Source: JAVBRU01 sp031547595 | GTDB taxonomy: Bacteria; Bacillota; Clostridia; Christensenellales; Aristaeellaceae | Length of the DNA stretch: 10,701 nt | Assembly (NCBI GenBank): GCA_031547595.1 | Contig: JAVBRU010000113.1 | Span: 1 to 10,701 of the forward strand | Direction of reading: 5' to 3' | Part shown: positions 1-5,416 of the stretch, in pieces | How the letters are laid out: each line of letters opens with the position of its first letter | Numbering within the stretch: position 1 is the first letter of the stretch | The notes under the pieces: generated by a model | Told to the model about the DNA's origin: nothing | Database searches by the model: none | The model's input: the letters and a program-made list of their open reading frames with translations, nothing else | Translations under genes and position numbers: made by a program

Positions 1-141
1 ACTGAGATGGTCATCCCCGGCGACAACGTCGAAATGGAAGTGACCCTGATCACCCCCATCGCCATCGAGCAGGGCCTCCGCTTCGCTATCCGCGAAGGCG
101 GCCACACCGTCGGCGCTGGCACCGTTACACGCCTGGCGTAA
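1..141 (+). CDS. tuf: Elongation factor Tu, C-terminal end (partial)
   Basis: This is the last 46 codons of elongation factor Tu, the GTPase that delivers aminoacyl-tRNA to the ribosomal A site; the gene begins upstream of the window. The reading frame opens at base 1 and ends with TAA at 139-141. The translation contains the highly conserved domain III stretch PGDNVEMEVTLITPIAIEQG followed by LRFAIREGG and TVGAGTVTRLA, which is diagnostic of EF-Tu. The usual EGGRTVGAG reads EGGHTVGAG here. The switch and GTP-binding motifs are off the window. tuf directly upstream of rpmG-secE-nusG-rplKA is a common order in Clostridia. Confidence 0.97.
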   Translation, partial: TEMVIPGDNVEMEVTLITPIAIEQGLRFAIREGGHTVGAGTVTRLA

Positions 142-152
142 GCCATTCATTC

Positions 153-179
153 TGCCGGTGGGGCACTCCCCCACCGGCA
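153..179 (+). other. Strong intercistronic hairpin after tuf
   Basis: A perfect 11-bp GC-rich stem (TGCCGGTGGGG, 153-163, with CCCCACCGGCA, 169-179) closes a 5-base loop 12 bases after the tuf stop. No T-run follows, so it is not a classical intrinsic terminator. It could stabilise the 3' end of the abundant tuf message, slow polymerase, or mark a processing site that separates high tuf expression from the lower-expressed genes downstream. The structure is visible in the sequence; the role is inferred. Confidence 0.6.
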
Positions 180-208
180 CATCCCCATAAAAGAGAGGTG
201 CTTTCCAC

Positions 209-373
209 ATGGCAGCCAAAGAAGCTCGCGCAAACATCGTGCTGGCCTGCACGGAATGCAAGCAGCGCAATTATAACACCAAGAAGAACAAGAAGAACAC
301 CCCGGACCGCGTAGAACTGAGCAAATATTGCCGTTTCTGCAAAAAGCACACCGCGCACCGCGAAACCAGATAA
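209..373 (+). CDS. rpmG: 50S ribosomal protein L33
   Basis: A 54-residue basic protein of the 50S subunit. It begins MAAKEARANIVLACTECKQR and ends CRFCKKHTAHRETR, which matches L33 in length and pattern. Four cysteines in two CxxC pairs (C14/C17 and C41/C44) form the zinc-binding ribbon, so this is the zinc-containing (C+) form rather than the zinc-independent paralogue made under zinc starvation. The ATG at 209 is preceded by AGAGGTG with about 8 bases of spacing. It lies 67 bases after tuf and 20 bases before secE, so the three are probably co-transcribed. It is too short to be found by simple length-based ORF calling. Confidence 0.95.
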   Translation: MAAKEARANIVLACTECKQRNYNTKKNKKNTPDRVELSKYCRFCKKHTAHRETR

Positions 374-393
374 ACGCGAAGGATGTGACCATC

Positions 394-657
394 GTGGCAG
401 ACGAAAAGACCACTGCAAAGGACGTGAAGCCGACGTTTTTCCAGAAGGTTGCGAAATTCTTCAAAAACCTTCCGGCACTCATCGCGCGTCCCTTCAAAAA
501 CATGTGGCGTGAGCTGAAAAAAGTGACGTGGCCCTCCCGTGAAAACCTGATCAACTACACCCTGCTTGTGCTTGCCTTCATGGCGTTCATGGGCGTTGTA
601 ATTGGCCTGCTTGACATGGGTTCCCAGGCGCTTATCAAGCTGTTCGTTAGCATGTAA
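394..657 (+). CDS. secE: Preprotein translocase subunit SecE
   Basis: SecE is the small essential subunit of the SecYEG membrane channel; it clamps SecY and is needed for export of unfolded proteins. The 87-residue product has a charged N-terminal tail, the signature WRELKKVTWPSRENL at about residues 36-50, and one hydrophobic membrane segment at about residues 53-75. The length is normal for a single-span Gram-positive SecE. I chose the GTG at 394: it has GAAGGA about 10 bases upstream and starts MADEKTTAKD. The in-frame ATG at 328 lies inside rpmG and would add an unrelated tail. It sits between rpmG and nusG, the usual order. Confidence 0.93.
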   Translation: MADEKTTAKDVKPTFFQKVAKFFKNLPALIARPFKNMWRELKKVTWPSRENLINYTLLVLAFMAFMGVVIGLLDMGSQALIKLFVSM

Positions 658-678
658 TCCATTCAAGGAGAAACCGTT

Positions 679-1218
679 ATGTCCGAAGATAGGCCAGGCA
701 CACTGGAATGGTATGTGGTACATACCTATTCCGGTTACGAAAACAAGGTCAAAGATAACCTGGAAAAAGCAGCCGAGAACAACGGCATGCAGCACCTCAT
801 TCAGGAGATTACCGTCCCCACTGAGGAGGTTATCGAGATCAATAAGCAGGGCAAGCGTGTGCCTGTCCAGCGCAAGACCTATCCGGGCTATGTGCTGGTA
901 CGCATGATCATCACCAACGAAAGCTGGTATGTGGTGCGCAACACACGCGGTGTTACGGGCTTTGTCGGCCCCGACAGCAAGCCCATCCCCTTGTCGCAGG
1001 CAGAGCTTGACCGCATGCTGGCGCCCACGGCGCAGGCAGCTTGCAGCATCAATGTGGGTCAGGAGATCCGCATTCTTTCCGGGCCGCTGGAAAACTTCAC
1101 CGGCATCGTGGAAGAAGTGGATACCGCCCGGCAGAAGCTGCGCGCAAAAGTCAAGATGTTCCTCGGCCGCGAAATGCCGGTGGAGCTGGATCTCGACCAG
1201 GTCGAAAAAATCAGCTGA
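679..1218 (+). CDS. nusG: Transcription termination/antitermination protein NusG
   Basis: NusG binds the clamp of RNA polymerase and affects pausing, elongation and coupling to ribosomes or Rho. The 179-residue product has the expected two parts. An NGN domain runs from WYVVHTYSGYENKVKDNLE (about residue 11) through KTYPGYVLVRM to TRGVTGFVG. A C-terminal KOW domain contains VGQEIRILSGPLENFTGIVEEVD and the end of its beta barrel. Length is typical. The ATG at 679 has AAGGAG at 665-670 with 8 bases of spacing. It is 21 bases after secE and 89 bases before rplK; that gap holds a probable regulatory hairpin. Confidence 0.97.
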   Translation: MSEDRPGTLEWYVVHTYSGYENKVKDNLEKAAENNGMQHLIQEITVPTEEVIEINKQGKRVPVQRKTYPGYVLVRMIITNESWYVVRNTRGVTGFVGPDSKPIPLSQAELDRMLAPTAQAACSINVGQEIRILSGPLENFTGIVEEVDTARQKLRAKVKMFLGREMPVELDLDQVEKIS

Positions 1219-1244
1219 CAACCACTCGCATGTCTCTATGATCC

Positions 1245-1284
1245 CGTGGGAGGCGTGGCCACGCGCTATGCCGCCATCACCACA
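1245..1284 (+). promoter_or_regulatory. Putative L1-binding mRNA leader before rplK
   Basis: In the nusG-rplK gap, GTGGGAGG (1246-1253) faces CCGCCATCACCACA (1271-1284). An outer GTGG/CCAC helix, a possible GG/CC inner helix, an asymmetric internal loop and a small palindromic cap (GCGTGGCCACGC, 1253-1264) can form. In bacteria L1 represses its own L11-L1 operon by binding an mRNA structure that imitates its 23S rRNA site. Position and shape fit that, and a similar motif lies before rplA. The assignment to L1 is inference. Confidence 0.55.
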
Positions 1285-1307
1285 ATTGTTAGGAGGTGCC
1301 ATCCACC

Positions 1308-1733
1308 ATGGCAAAGAAAGTTACCGCGCTCATCAAGCTTCAAGTGAAGGCCGCCAAGGCAACCCCCGCTCCCCCCATTGGCCCCGCTCTTGGCCAGCAC
1401 GGCGTCAATATTCCCGGCTTCTGCAAGGAATTTAACGCCCGCACCGCTAAGCAAGAAGGCTTGATCATTCCTGTCGTTATCACAGTATTTTCCGACCGCT
1501 CCTTTACCTTTATCACCAAGACGCCCCCCGCCCCCGTGCTGATCAAAAAGGCACTGAACCTCGAATCCGCCAGCGGCCGCCCCAACAAGGACAAGGTTGG
1601 CAAGCTGACCCAGGCCCAGGTTCGCGAAATTGCTACGACGAAAATGCCTGACCTCAACGCGGCCAGCGTAGAAGCGGCCATGAGCATGGTCAAGGGCACT
1701 GCGCGCAGCATGGGCATCACTGTCGAAGAATAA
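1308..1733 (+). CDS. rplK: 50S ribosomal protein L11
   Basis: L11 forms the base of the ribosomal stalk (GTPase-associated centre) with 23S rRNA helices 43-44, and is needed for RelA-type stringent signalling. The 141-residue product is exactly the common length. It starts MAKKVTALIKLQVKAAKATP, followed by the conserved proline-rich PAPPIGPALGQHGVNI. It also contains TKTPPAPVLIKKA and the C-terminal rRNA-binding segment GKLTQAQVREIA ... VKGTARSMGI. The start is fixed by an ideal AGGAGGT at 1291-1297; an in-frame ATG 12 bases earlier lies too close to this site to use it. rplA follows after 56 bases. Confidence 0.97.
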   Translation: MAKKVTALIKLQVKAAKATPAPPIGPALGQHGVNIPGFCKEFNARTAKQEGLIIPVVITVFSDRSFTFITKTPPAPVLIKKALNLESASGRPNKDKVGKLTQAQVREIATTKMPDLNAASVEAAMSMVKGTARSMGITVEE

Positions 1734-1744
1734 CGGTAAATTTG

Positions 1745-1775
1745 TGTGGGAGGACATTGCGCCGCTAATACCACA
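1745..1775 (+). promoter_or_regulatory. Second L1-leader-like motif, before rplA
   Basis: The rplK-rplA gap holds a second copy of the motif seen before rplK. GTGGGAGG (1746-1753) is identical, and CCGCTAATACCACA (1762-1775) matches 11 of 14 bases of the upstream copy. The outer helix TGTGG/CCACA is perfect. The rplA ribosome binding site GGGAGG (1776-1781) follows at once, so folding or protein binding could block translation of rplA directly. The match is observed; the function is inferred. Confidence 0.5.
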
Positions 1776-1789
1776 GGGAGGAAATTTGA

Positions 1790-2479
1790 ATGAAACACGG
1801 CAAGAAATATAATGACAGCAGAAAGCTGATTGATTCCATGAAGCTTTACGATCCTGCTGAAGCCATCGAACTGGTCAAGCAGACTGGCAAAGCCAAGTTT
1901 GACGAGACCATCGAGCTGTCTATCCGCCTGGGCGTTGACCCCCGCCATGCTGACCAGCAGGTTCGCGGCACGGTGGTTCTGCCCCACGGCACTGGTAAGA
2001 CGGTGCGTGTGCTGGTGTTCGCCAAGGGCGACAAAGCCGCCGAAGCCCTCGCCGCCGGCGCCGACTTCGTTGGCGAAGCCGACCTGGTTGCCAAGATCCA
2101 GAGCGAGAACTGGTTTGGGTTTGACGTTTGCGTTGCCACGCCCGATATGATGGGCACCATCGGCAAGATCGCGCGTCTCCTCGGCCCCAAAGGCTTGATG
2201 CCCAACCCCAAGTCCGGCACTGTGACCATGGACGTGACCAAAGCCATCAACGAAATCAAAGCCGGTAAAGTAGAGTACCGCGTGGACAAAACCGCTATCG
2301 TACACTGCCCCATCGGCAAGATTTCCTTTGACAGCGATAAGCTGGTTGAGAACCTCACCGTGCTGATGCAGGCCGTCATCAAGGCCAAGCCGTCCGCGGC
2401 GAAGGGTACCTACGTCCGCTCGCTCTATATGAGCAGCACCATGGGCCCCTCGATCAAGGTCAACAGCCTGAAGTTCTAA
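1790..2479 (+). CDS. rplA: 50S ribosomal protein L1
   Basis: L1 forms the mobile L1 stalk that helps deacylated tRNA leave the E site, and it also acts as a translational repressor of its own operon. The 229-residue product is full length. It starts MKHGKKYNDSRKLID. Domain I contains KFDETIELSIRLGVDPRHAD and the conserved segment VRGTVVLPHGTGKTVRVLVF. Domain II contains ARLLGPKGLMPNPKSGTVT, followed by GKVEYRVDK, and the protein ends SIKVNSLKF. The ATG has GGGAGG 8 bases upstream. A terminator follows 6 bases after the stop, so the ribosomal run ends here rather than continuing into rplJ-rplL. A decayed partial copy of this gene lies about 1.1 kb downstream. Confidence 0.97.
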   Translation: MKHGKKYNDSRKLIDSMKLYDPAEAIELVKQTGKAKFDETIELSIRLGVDPRHADQQVRGTVVLPHGTGKTVRVLVFAKGDKAAEALAAGADFVGEADLVAKIQSENWFGFDVCVATPDMMGTIGKIARLLGPKGLMPNPKSGTVTMDVTKAINEIKAGKVEYRVDKTAIVHCPIGKISFDSDKLVENLTVLMQAVIKAKPSAAKGTYVRSLYMSSTMGPSIKVNSLKF

Positions 2480-2485
2480 GAACAT

Positions 2486-2523
2486 AGCAAAAGCCAGTCG
2501 AGCATATCGGCTGGCTTTTTGCT
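2486..2523 (+). terminator. Intrinsic terminator of the rplKA operon
   Basis: AGCAAAAGCCAGTCGA (2486-2501) pairs with TCGGCTGGCTTTTTGCT (2507-2523) around a GCATA loop, with one bulged base and one G-U pair. The T-run lies within the distal arm. It starts 6 bases after the rplA stop. A related hairpin with the loop in inverted orientation follows the rplA remnant at 3687-3736. Confidence 0.85.
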
Positions 2524-2536
2524 ACGTTTACAACCC

Positions 2537-2567
2537 TTGCACTCGGGCTTAAGCAAATATGTAGAAT
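2537..2567 (+). promoter_or_regulatory. Weak candidate promoter for the 319-residue gene
   Basis: TTGCAC (2537-2542) and TAGAAT (2562-2567) stand 19 bases apart. Both boxes fit moderately, but the spacing is long. It lies between the rplA terminator and the next gene, where a promoter is expected. This is a guess from position. Confidence 0.3.
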
Positions 2568-2585
2568 TTATGCGGAGGATGCCTC

Positions 2586-3545
2586 ATGTATGAAAACCTT
2601 TTATCCATCAGCGAGCCGTGGTTGCAATATGCCATACGGGTCAATCTTCGGGGGGAACGCCGAGAGGATTTGGCAGACTTGAAGCGTGAGGTTTTGAAAG
2701 ACACAAGAATCATGTCGTATCTGAGCGATGTAGCAGACTTCCATCATGCGATCGTCAGGAATCACAAAGATCCTGATTTGTCGATACACAAGCTTTTGTT
2801 CCTGCTGGATATGGGGCTTACCACGGACATCCCCGAGATTGAAAGCGCAGTTCAACAGATCATGAGCCACAAGGACAAGAACGGCGTGTATCAATCCAAG
2901 ACAAACATACCGCCGCATTACGGCGGAAAGGGCGAGGATGTGTTTGGCTGGTGCCTGTGCGATGCTCCTTTGTTGCTGGTGGCGTTGCTCAAAGCTGGGG
3001 TGGATTATGGGCAACATATCAAGCAGGGCGTGGAGCACTTATCCGGCCTTTACAGAGAATGTGGTTTCCCGTGTTCGGTGTCGGAAGAACACGGAACCTT
3101 CCGAGGGCCCGGACGGAAAGACGATTGCTGTCCGTATGCCACGCTGATCATGTTGAAGTTACTGGCTGAAATTCCCGAATATCAAAACAGCGGGATTGTC
3201 AAGAGCGGAACAGAAGTTATTCTGTCTTTGTGGGAAAACAGCCTCGAAAGGCACCCGTATATGTTCTACATGGGAACGGACTTCCGCAAGCTGAAGGCAC
3301 CCGCTATGTGGTATGATATTGTGAGCGTTGCCGACTTGTTGAGCAGGTTCGGCTTTGTCAGAACCGATCCCCGGTTTTGCGAAATGATTGACTTGATAAA
3401 GGGAAAGTCGAACGCAGATGGCATGTTTATTCCCGAATCCGTTTATCAAAAATTCAAGGGATGGGATTTCGGGCAAAAGAAAGCTCCGTCCCCCTACCTC
3501 ACTTATCTGTGCAAGAAAATACTGCAACAGGCTGGAGCAGCTTGA
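2586..3545 (+). CDS. Alpha/alpha-toroid (terpene cyclase/prenyltransferase-like) protein, function unknown
   Basis: A 319-residue soluble protein with no signal peptide or membrane segment. ATG at 2586 has GGAGG with 7 bases of spacing. It has the look of a helical-repeat protein of the squalene cyclase/prenyltransferase superfamily: repeated helix pairs with short GxY/GxF-type turns, such as the DKNGVYQSKTNIPPHYGG region (about residues 97-114). Well-conserved-looking blocks are GEDVFGWCLCDAPLL (116-130), FRGPGRKDDCCPYATL (172-187), MWYDIVSVADLLSRFGF (241-257) and GWDFGQKKAPSPYLTYL (292-308). I recall this block pattern from uncharacterised bacterial proteins of about 300 residues. Six cysteines (C123, C125, C159, C163, C181, C182) could form a metal site. 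I see no typical DXDD or class-defining catalytic motif, so no reaction can be given. It stands alone between the rplA terminator and an rplA remnant, which suggests insertion. Confidence 0.7.
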   Translation: MYENLLSISEPWLQYAIRVNLRGERREDLADLKREVLKDTRIMSYLSDVADFHHAIVRNHKDPDLSIHKLLFLLDMGLTTDIPEIESAVQQIMSHKDKNGVYQSKTNIPPHYGGKGEDVFGWCLCDAPLLLVALLKAGVDYGQHIKQGVEHLSGLYRECGFPCSVSEEHGTFRGPGRKDDCCPYATLIMLKLLAEIPEYQNSGIVKSGTEVILSLWENSLERHPYMFYMGTDFRKLKAPAMWYDIVSVADLLSRFGFVRTDPRFCEMIDLIKGKSNADGMFIPESVYQKFKGWDFGQKKAPSPYLTYLCKKILQQAGAA

Positions 3546-3600
3546 TCGAGCGCTGATTTTCAAGATTGTGAATGCTCTTTATGAAACCAATTGAATAAAT

Positions 3601-3684
3601 GCCAAGCTTGACGAGACCATCGCGCTGTACATCCGTGTGGGCGTTGACCCCTGTCACGTCAAGGTTAGCAGCCAAAAGTTCTAA
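3601..3684 (+). pseudogene. Internally deleted rplA remnant
   Basis: Twenty-seven codons plus TAA read AKLDETIALYIRVGVDPCHV then KVSSQKF. This aligns in frame with L1 residues 35-54 (AKFDETIELSIRLGVDPRHA) joined to residues 223-229 (KVNSLKF). At DNA level the first part differs from rplA at about 11 of 60 bases and the last 24 bases at 4. The segment for residues 55-222 is missing. A TGA at 3592-3594 lies just upstream in this frame and there is no start codon or ribosome binding site, so it is not a gene now. It is followed by its own terminator, as rplA is. It is best explained as a diverged duplicate or transferred copy of the rplA end. Confidence 0.85.
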
Positions 3685-3686
3685 TT

Positions 3687-3736
3687 GTCACAAGCAAAAA
3701 GCCCGCCGATTGCTCGACTGGCTTTTTGCTTGTGAC
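3687..3736. terminator. Strong bidirectional terminator after the rplA remnant
   Basis: A perfect 17-bp inverted repeat (GTCACAAGCAAAAAGCC, 3687-3703; GGCTTTTTGCTTGTGAC, 3720-3736) closes a partly paired 16-base interior. Five-T runs occur on both strands. It sits between the + strand region and the end of the minus-strand XRE gene (3741), so it can serve both. The core (GCCGATTGCTCGAC) matches the reverse complement of the rplA terminator core (GCCGATATGCTCGAC) with one base missing. Confidence 0.85.
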
Positions 3737-3740
3737 ATGA

Positions 3741-3971
3741 TTATTTCTTAAAATCAAATAATGCAACGAGCTCGACTTGCAACGCATCCGCAATTCGAAA
3801 CAGTGTTTTTGTCGAAAAAGCAACTTGCTTATTGGGTGCTTCTATATTGCTCATATGAGTACGACTGATTCCCGCCTTCTCTGCAAGCTGTAGCTGTGTA
3901 AGCCCAGCTTTTTTGCGATAATAAGAAATGTTAAGCCCAAGCTGGCGATAATACTCATCAAAGGTATCCAT
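3741..3971 (-). CDS. XRE-family helix-turn-helix regulator (76 residues)
   Basis: A small protein consisting almost only of one Cro/CI-type DNA-binding domain. It starts MDTFDEYYRQLGLNISYYR. The helix-turn-helix is at about residues 23-47 (GLTQLQLAEKAGISRTHMSNIE), followed by the usual closing helices with TKTLFRIADALQVELVALF. There is no second domain. The ATG at 3971 has an excellent AGGGAGGTG 4 bases upstream; the reading frame is open further upstream but has no such site. It is transcribed away from the other XRE gene at 4119, and the inverted repeats between them are the natural operator. It probably represses its own and the divergent promoter, as such pairs usually do; this is inferred. 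Confidence 0.88.
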   Translation of the reverse strand: MDTFDEYYRQLGLNISYYRKKAGLTQLQLAEKAGISRTHMSNIEAPNKQVAFSTKTLFRIADALQVELVALFDFKK

Positions 3972-4017
3972 GATGCACCTCCCTCGTTCAAGCATCATTT
4001 TGCACGAAATGGCGCAA

Positions 4018-4040
4018 CAAATAAACAATCTATTTATTTG
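4018..4040. repeat. Inverted repeat 1 in the divergent XRE region (putative operator)
   Basis: CAAATAAA (4018-4025) and TTTATTTG (4033-4040) are perfect inverted arms of 8 bp with a 7-base spacer. It shares base 4040 with the next inverted repeat, whose spacer is also 7 bases; the centres are 25 bases apart. Dimeric XRE regulators bind such sites. Confidence 0.6.
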
Positions 4041-4068
4041 CATTTGCAATGCACTATATTGCAAATGC
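4040..4068. repeat. Inverted repeat 2 in the divergent XRE region (putative operator)
   Basis: GCATTTGCAAT (4040-4050) and ATTGCAAATGC (4058-4068) are perfect 11-bp inverted arms separated by GCACTAT. The right arm contains the -35 box of the promoter for the + strand XRE gene (4059-4064), so a bound regulator would block that promoter. Confidence 0.75.
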
Positions 4069-4087
4069 TTGTTATTTGTGATATGCT
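4059..4087 (+). promoter_or_regulatory. Sigma-A-type promoter of the + strand XRE gene
   Basis: TTGCAA (4059-4064), a 17-base spacer and TATGCT (4082-4087) form a good vegetative promoter about 30 bases before the start codon. Its -35 box lies inside inverted repeat 2, which implies repression. A matching minus-strand promoter is less clear, although TTGCAA also occurs on that strand in the left arm (4045-4050). Confidence 0.65.
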
Positions 4088-4118
4088 GGAGATAATATAC
4101 AAATTAGGAGTGCTCTCT

Positions 4119-4364
4119 ATGGATATTAAGCGATTTGGGCGACGGGTTCGGGAGTATCGCATCCGAAGGCATGCGACACAAATGGAATTGGCAGAAGCTC
4201 TGTATATAACGGTATCAGAAGTTGATGCCATTGAGCGCGGCGAGCTGGATGTTTCTATGGAACTGCTTGTAGCAATCGCAATCACATTAAGAACTACGCC
4301 CAATCGCCTTCTCATAGATTCGTTGCCCGAGGGTAGCGTTTCGCAAGCCTTTATGATACACTGA
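4119..4364 (+). CDS. XRE-family helix-turn-helix regulator (81 residues)
   Basis: A small single-domain DNA-binding protein, starting MDIKRFGRRVREYRIRRHAT. The helix-turn-helix is at about residues 20-44 (TQMELAEALYITVSEVDAIE), with a following helix LLVAIAITLRTTPNRLL and a short tail. It is related in fold to, but clearly different in sequence from, the divergent 76-residue regulator. The ATG at 4119 has AGGAG at 4106-4110 with 8 bases of spacing. An ATG further upstream (4038) falls in the operator and is rejected. The kinase-like gene begins 30 bases after its stop with no clear promoter between, so the two are probably co-transcribed and this protein may control the pair. Confidence 0.85.
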   Translation: MDIKRFGRRVREYRIRRHATQMELAEALYITVSEVDAIERGELDVSMELLVAIAITLRTTPNRLLIDSLPEGSVSQAFMIH

Positions 4365-4394
4365 AACTATAGTATATCGTGCAAGGAGAACAAC

Positions 4395-5339
4395 ATGGAG
4401 CTTTGGCAAGAAGCGCTGTTGCATTATGACCTGCCGCCGTGCAGTGCCACGCTGCTTCGGCACAACGAAAACATGACCGATCAGGTGTGCGATGCTGCGG
4501 GCACGGCACTGTTTGTGCTGCGCATTCACAAGCCTGTTCTGGGGTTTGACCGCTCTTTGTTGAGCGACAGCTTGACAACAAAAGAACTGGTAGAAAGCGA
4601 GCTGGCGCTGCTGGATGCACTGTATCAACAGCAGTTTCCCGTCCAATGCCCACAAAGAAACAAGGCGGGGCAGTGGGTGACCACGCTTCGCGGTGGCGAT
4701 TGCGCCACGCTGCTGGCCTGGGCAGAGGGGCAAACGCTGGAAGGTATAGAACTCACCCCGCAGCTTCTGCACCAGATTGGCAGCATGACGGCGCGGATGC
4801 ACCTGTTTTTTGAAAGCTGTCCTCTGCTCCCCCACCTTCAACGTTACCGCTATGACACAATGCTTTTTAAACGCATGGAAACGGCGCTACAGCAAGCTGA
4901 AGAAAAAGGGGTGCTCTCCCCTGCCCAAGGCAATACAATGCGCCGTACAGCCGCTGCAATCGCCGCACAAGTAGAAACACTACCTATAGGATACGTACAT
5001 GCAGATTTATCGCTTGGCAATCTAATCCTGCAAAAAGATACCCTCATCCCGATTGACTTTTCTTTGAGCGGTTTTGCGCCCTATGAAATGGACTTGGGTG
5101 GTTTGGTAGCCACCTTCACCCAGCCAGAGCAACGCGCTGCCATTCTGGCAGGGTATGAAGAGACCCGCCCGGGGAAAACCGCCAGACGGCATATAGAGGC
5201 TTATTTTGCGTTGTCCGTGTTGCTGTTTGTGTCCGCGCAGTATTCCCGCGCACCCGGCTGGGATTGGTTTCCCGGTGCAGCGCAGCGCTGGTGCGACACG
5301 ATCTTTCAGCCTTTCCTAGACGATAAACCATTGCTCTAA
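4395..5339 (+). CDS. Aminoglycoside phosphotransferase/choline kinase-family protein
   Basis: A 314-residue cytoplasmic protein of the kinase-like APH fold, which transfers phosphate from ATP to small molecules such as aminoglycosides, choline, homoserine or sugars. The catalytic loop HADLSLGN at residues 202-209 supplies H202, D204 and N209 (HxDxxxxN), and IDFSLSG at 220-226 supplies the metal-binding D221. The N-lobe strand FVLRIHKP (40-47) and the acidic helix ELVESELALL (64-73) fit the ATP-binding half. The residue after DF is S instead of the more frequent D/E seen in many members. AAGGAG lies 6 bases before the ATG. It follows a small XRE regulator. The substrate cannot be read from the sequence; an antibiotic role should not be assumed. 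Confidence 0.85.
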   Translation: MELWQEALLHYDLPPCSATLLRHNENMTDQVCDAAGTALFVLRIHKPVLGFDRSLLSDSLTTKELVESELALLDALYQQQFPVQCPQRNKAGQWVTTLRGGDCATLLAWAEGQTLEGIELTPQLLHQIGSMTARMHLFFESCPLLPHLQRYRYDTMLFKRMETALQQAEEKGVLSPAQGNTMRRTAAAIAAQVETLPIGYVHADLSLGNLILQKDTLIPIDFSLSGFAPYEMDLGGLVATFTQPEQRAAILAGYEETRPGKTARRHIEAYFALSVLLFVSAQYSRAPGWDWFPGAAQRWCDTIFQPFLDDKPLL

Positions 5340-5370
5340 CCTTTTTCATTCCTTGGTAATATAGTGTAGA

Positions 5371-5393
5371 GGACGATTTGCGTCCAACTATTT
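5371..5393 (+). terminator. Possible weak terminator after the kinase-like gene
   Basis: GGACG (5371-5375) and CGTCC (5381-5385) form a 5-bp hairpin followed by AACTATTTTTG. The stem is short and the T-run is offset by a few bases. It could be a weak terminator or leader hairpin of the next gene. Confidence 0.3.
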
Positions 5394-5416
5394 TTGAAAT
5401 GCCAAAGGAGATATGT

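Noticed and set aside
328..393. N-terminal extension of SecE from the ATG at 328
   Set aside because: It lies inside rpmG in another frame, and the GTG at 394 has a better placed ribosome binding site and gives a normal SecE length.
271..1314. Minus-strand open frame (347 codons) opposite rpmG, secE and nusG
   Set aside because: It is a shadow of conserved genes on the other strand; its translation is rich in H, L and C with no recognisable domain.
1340..2485. Long minus-strand open frame (381 codons) opposite rplK and rplA
   Set aside because: It is antisense to two certain ribosomal genes, crosses both of them and their gap, has a biased composition of the kind given by antisense frames, and has no credible ribosome binding site or family match.
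3599..3740. Small open frame from an ATG that overlaps the rplA remnant
   Set aside because: It uses a different frame from the L1-like codons, runs through the terminator and has no ribosome binding site.
2524..5412. Integrase, transposase or terminal repeats that would define a mobile element
   Set aside because: I looked for them around the accessory block and found none; only the rplA remnant and paired hairpins hint at the borders.
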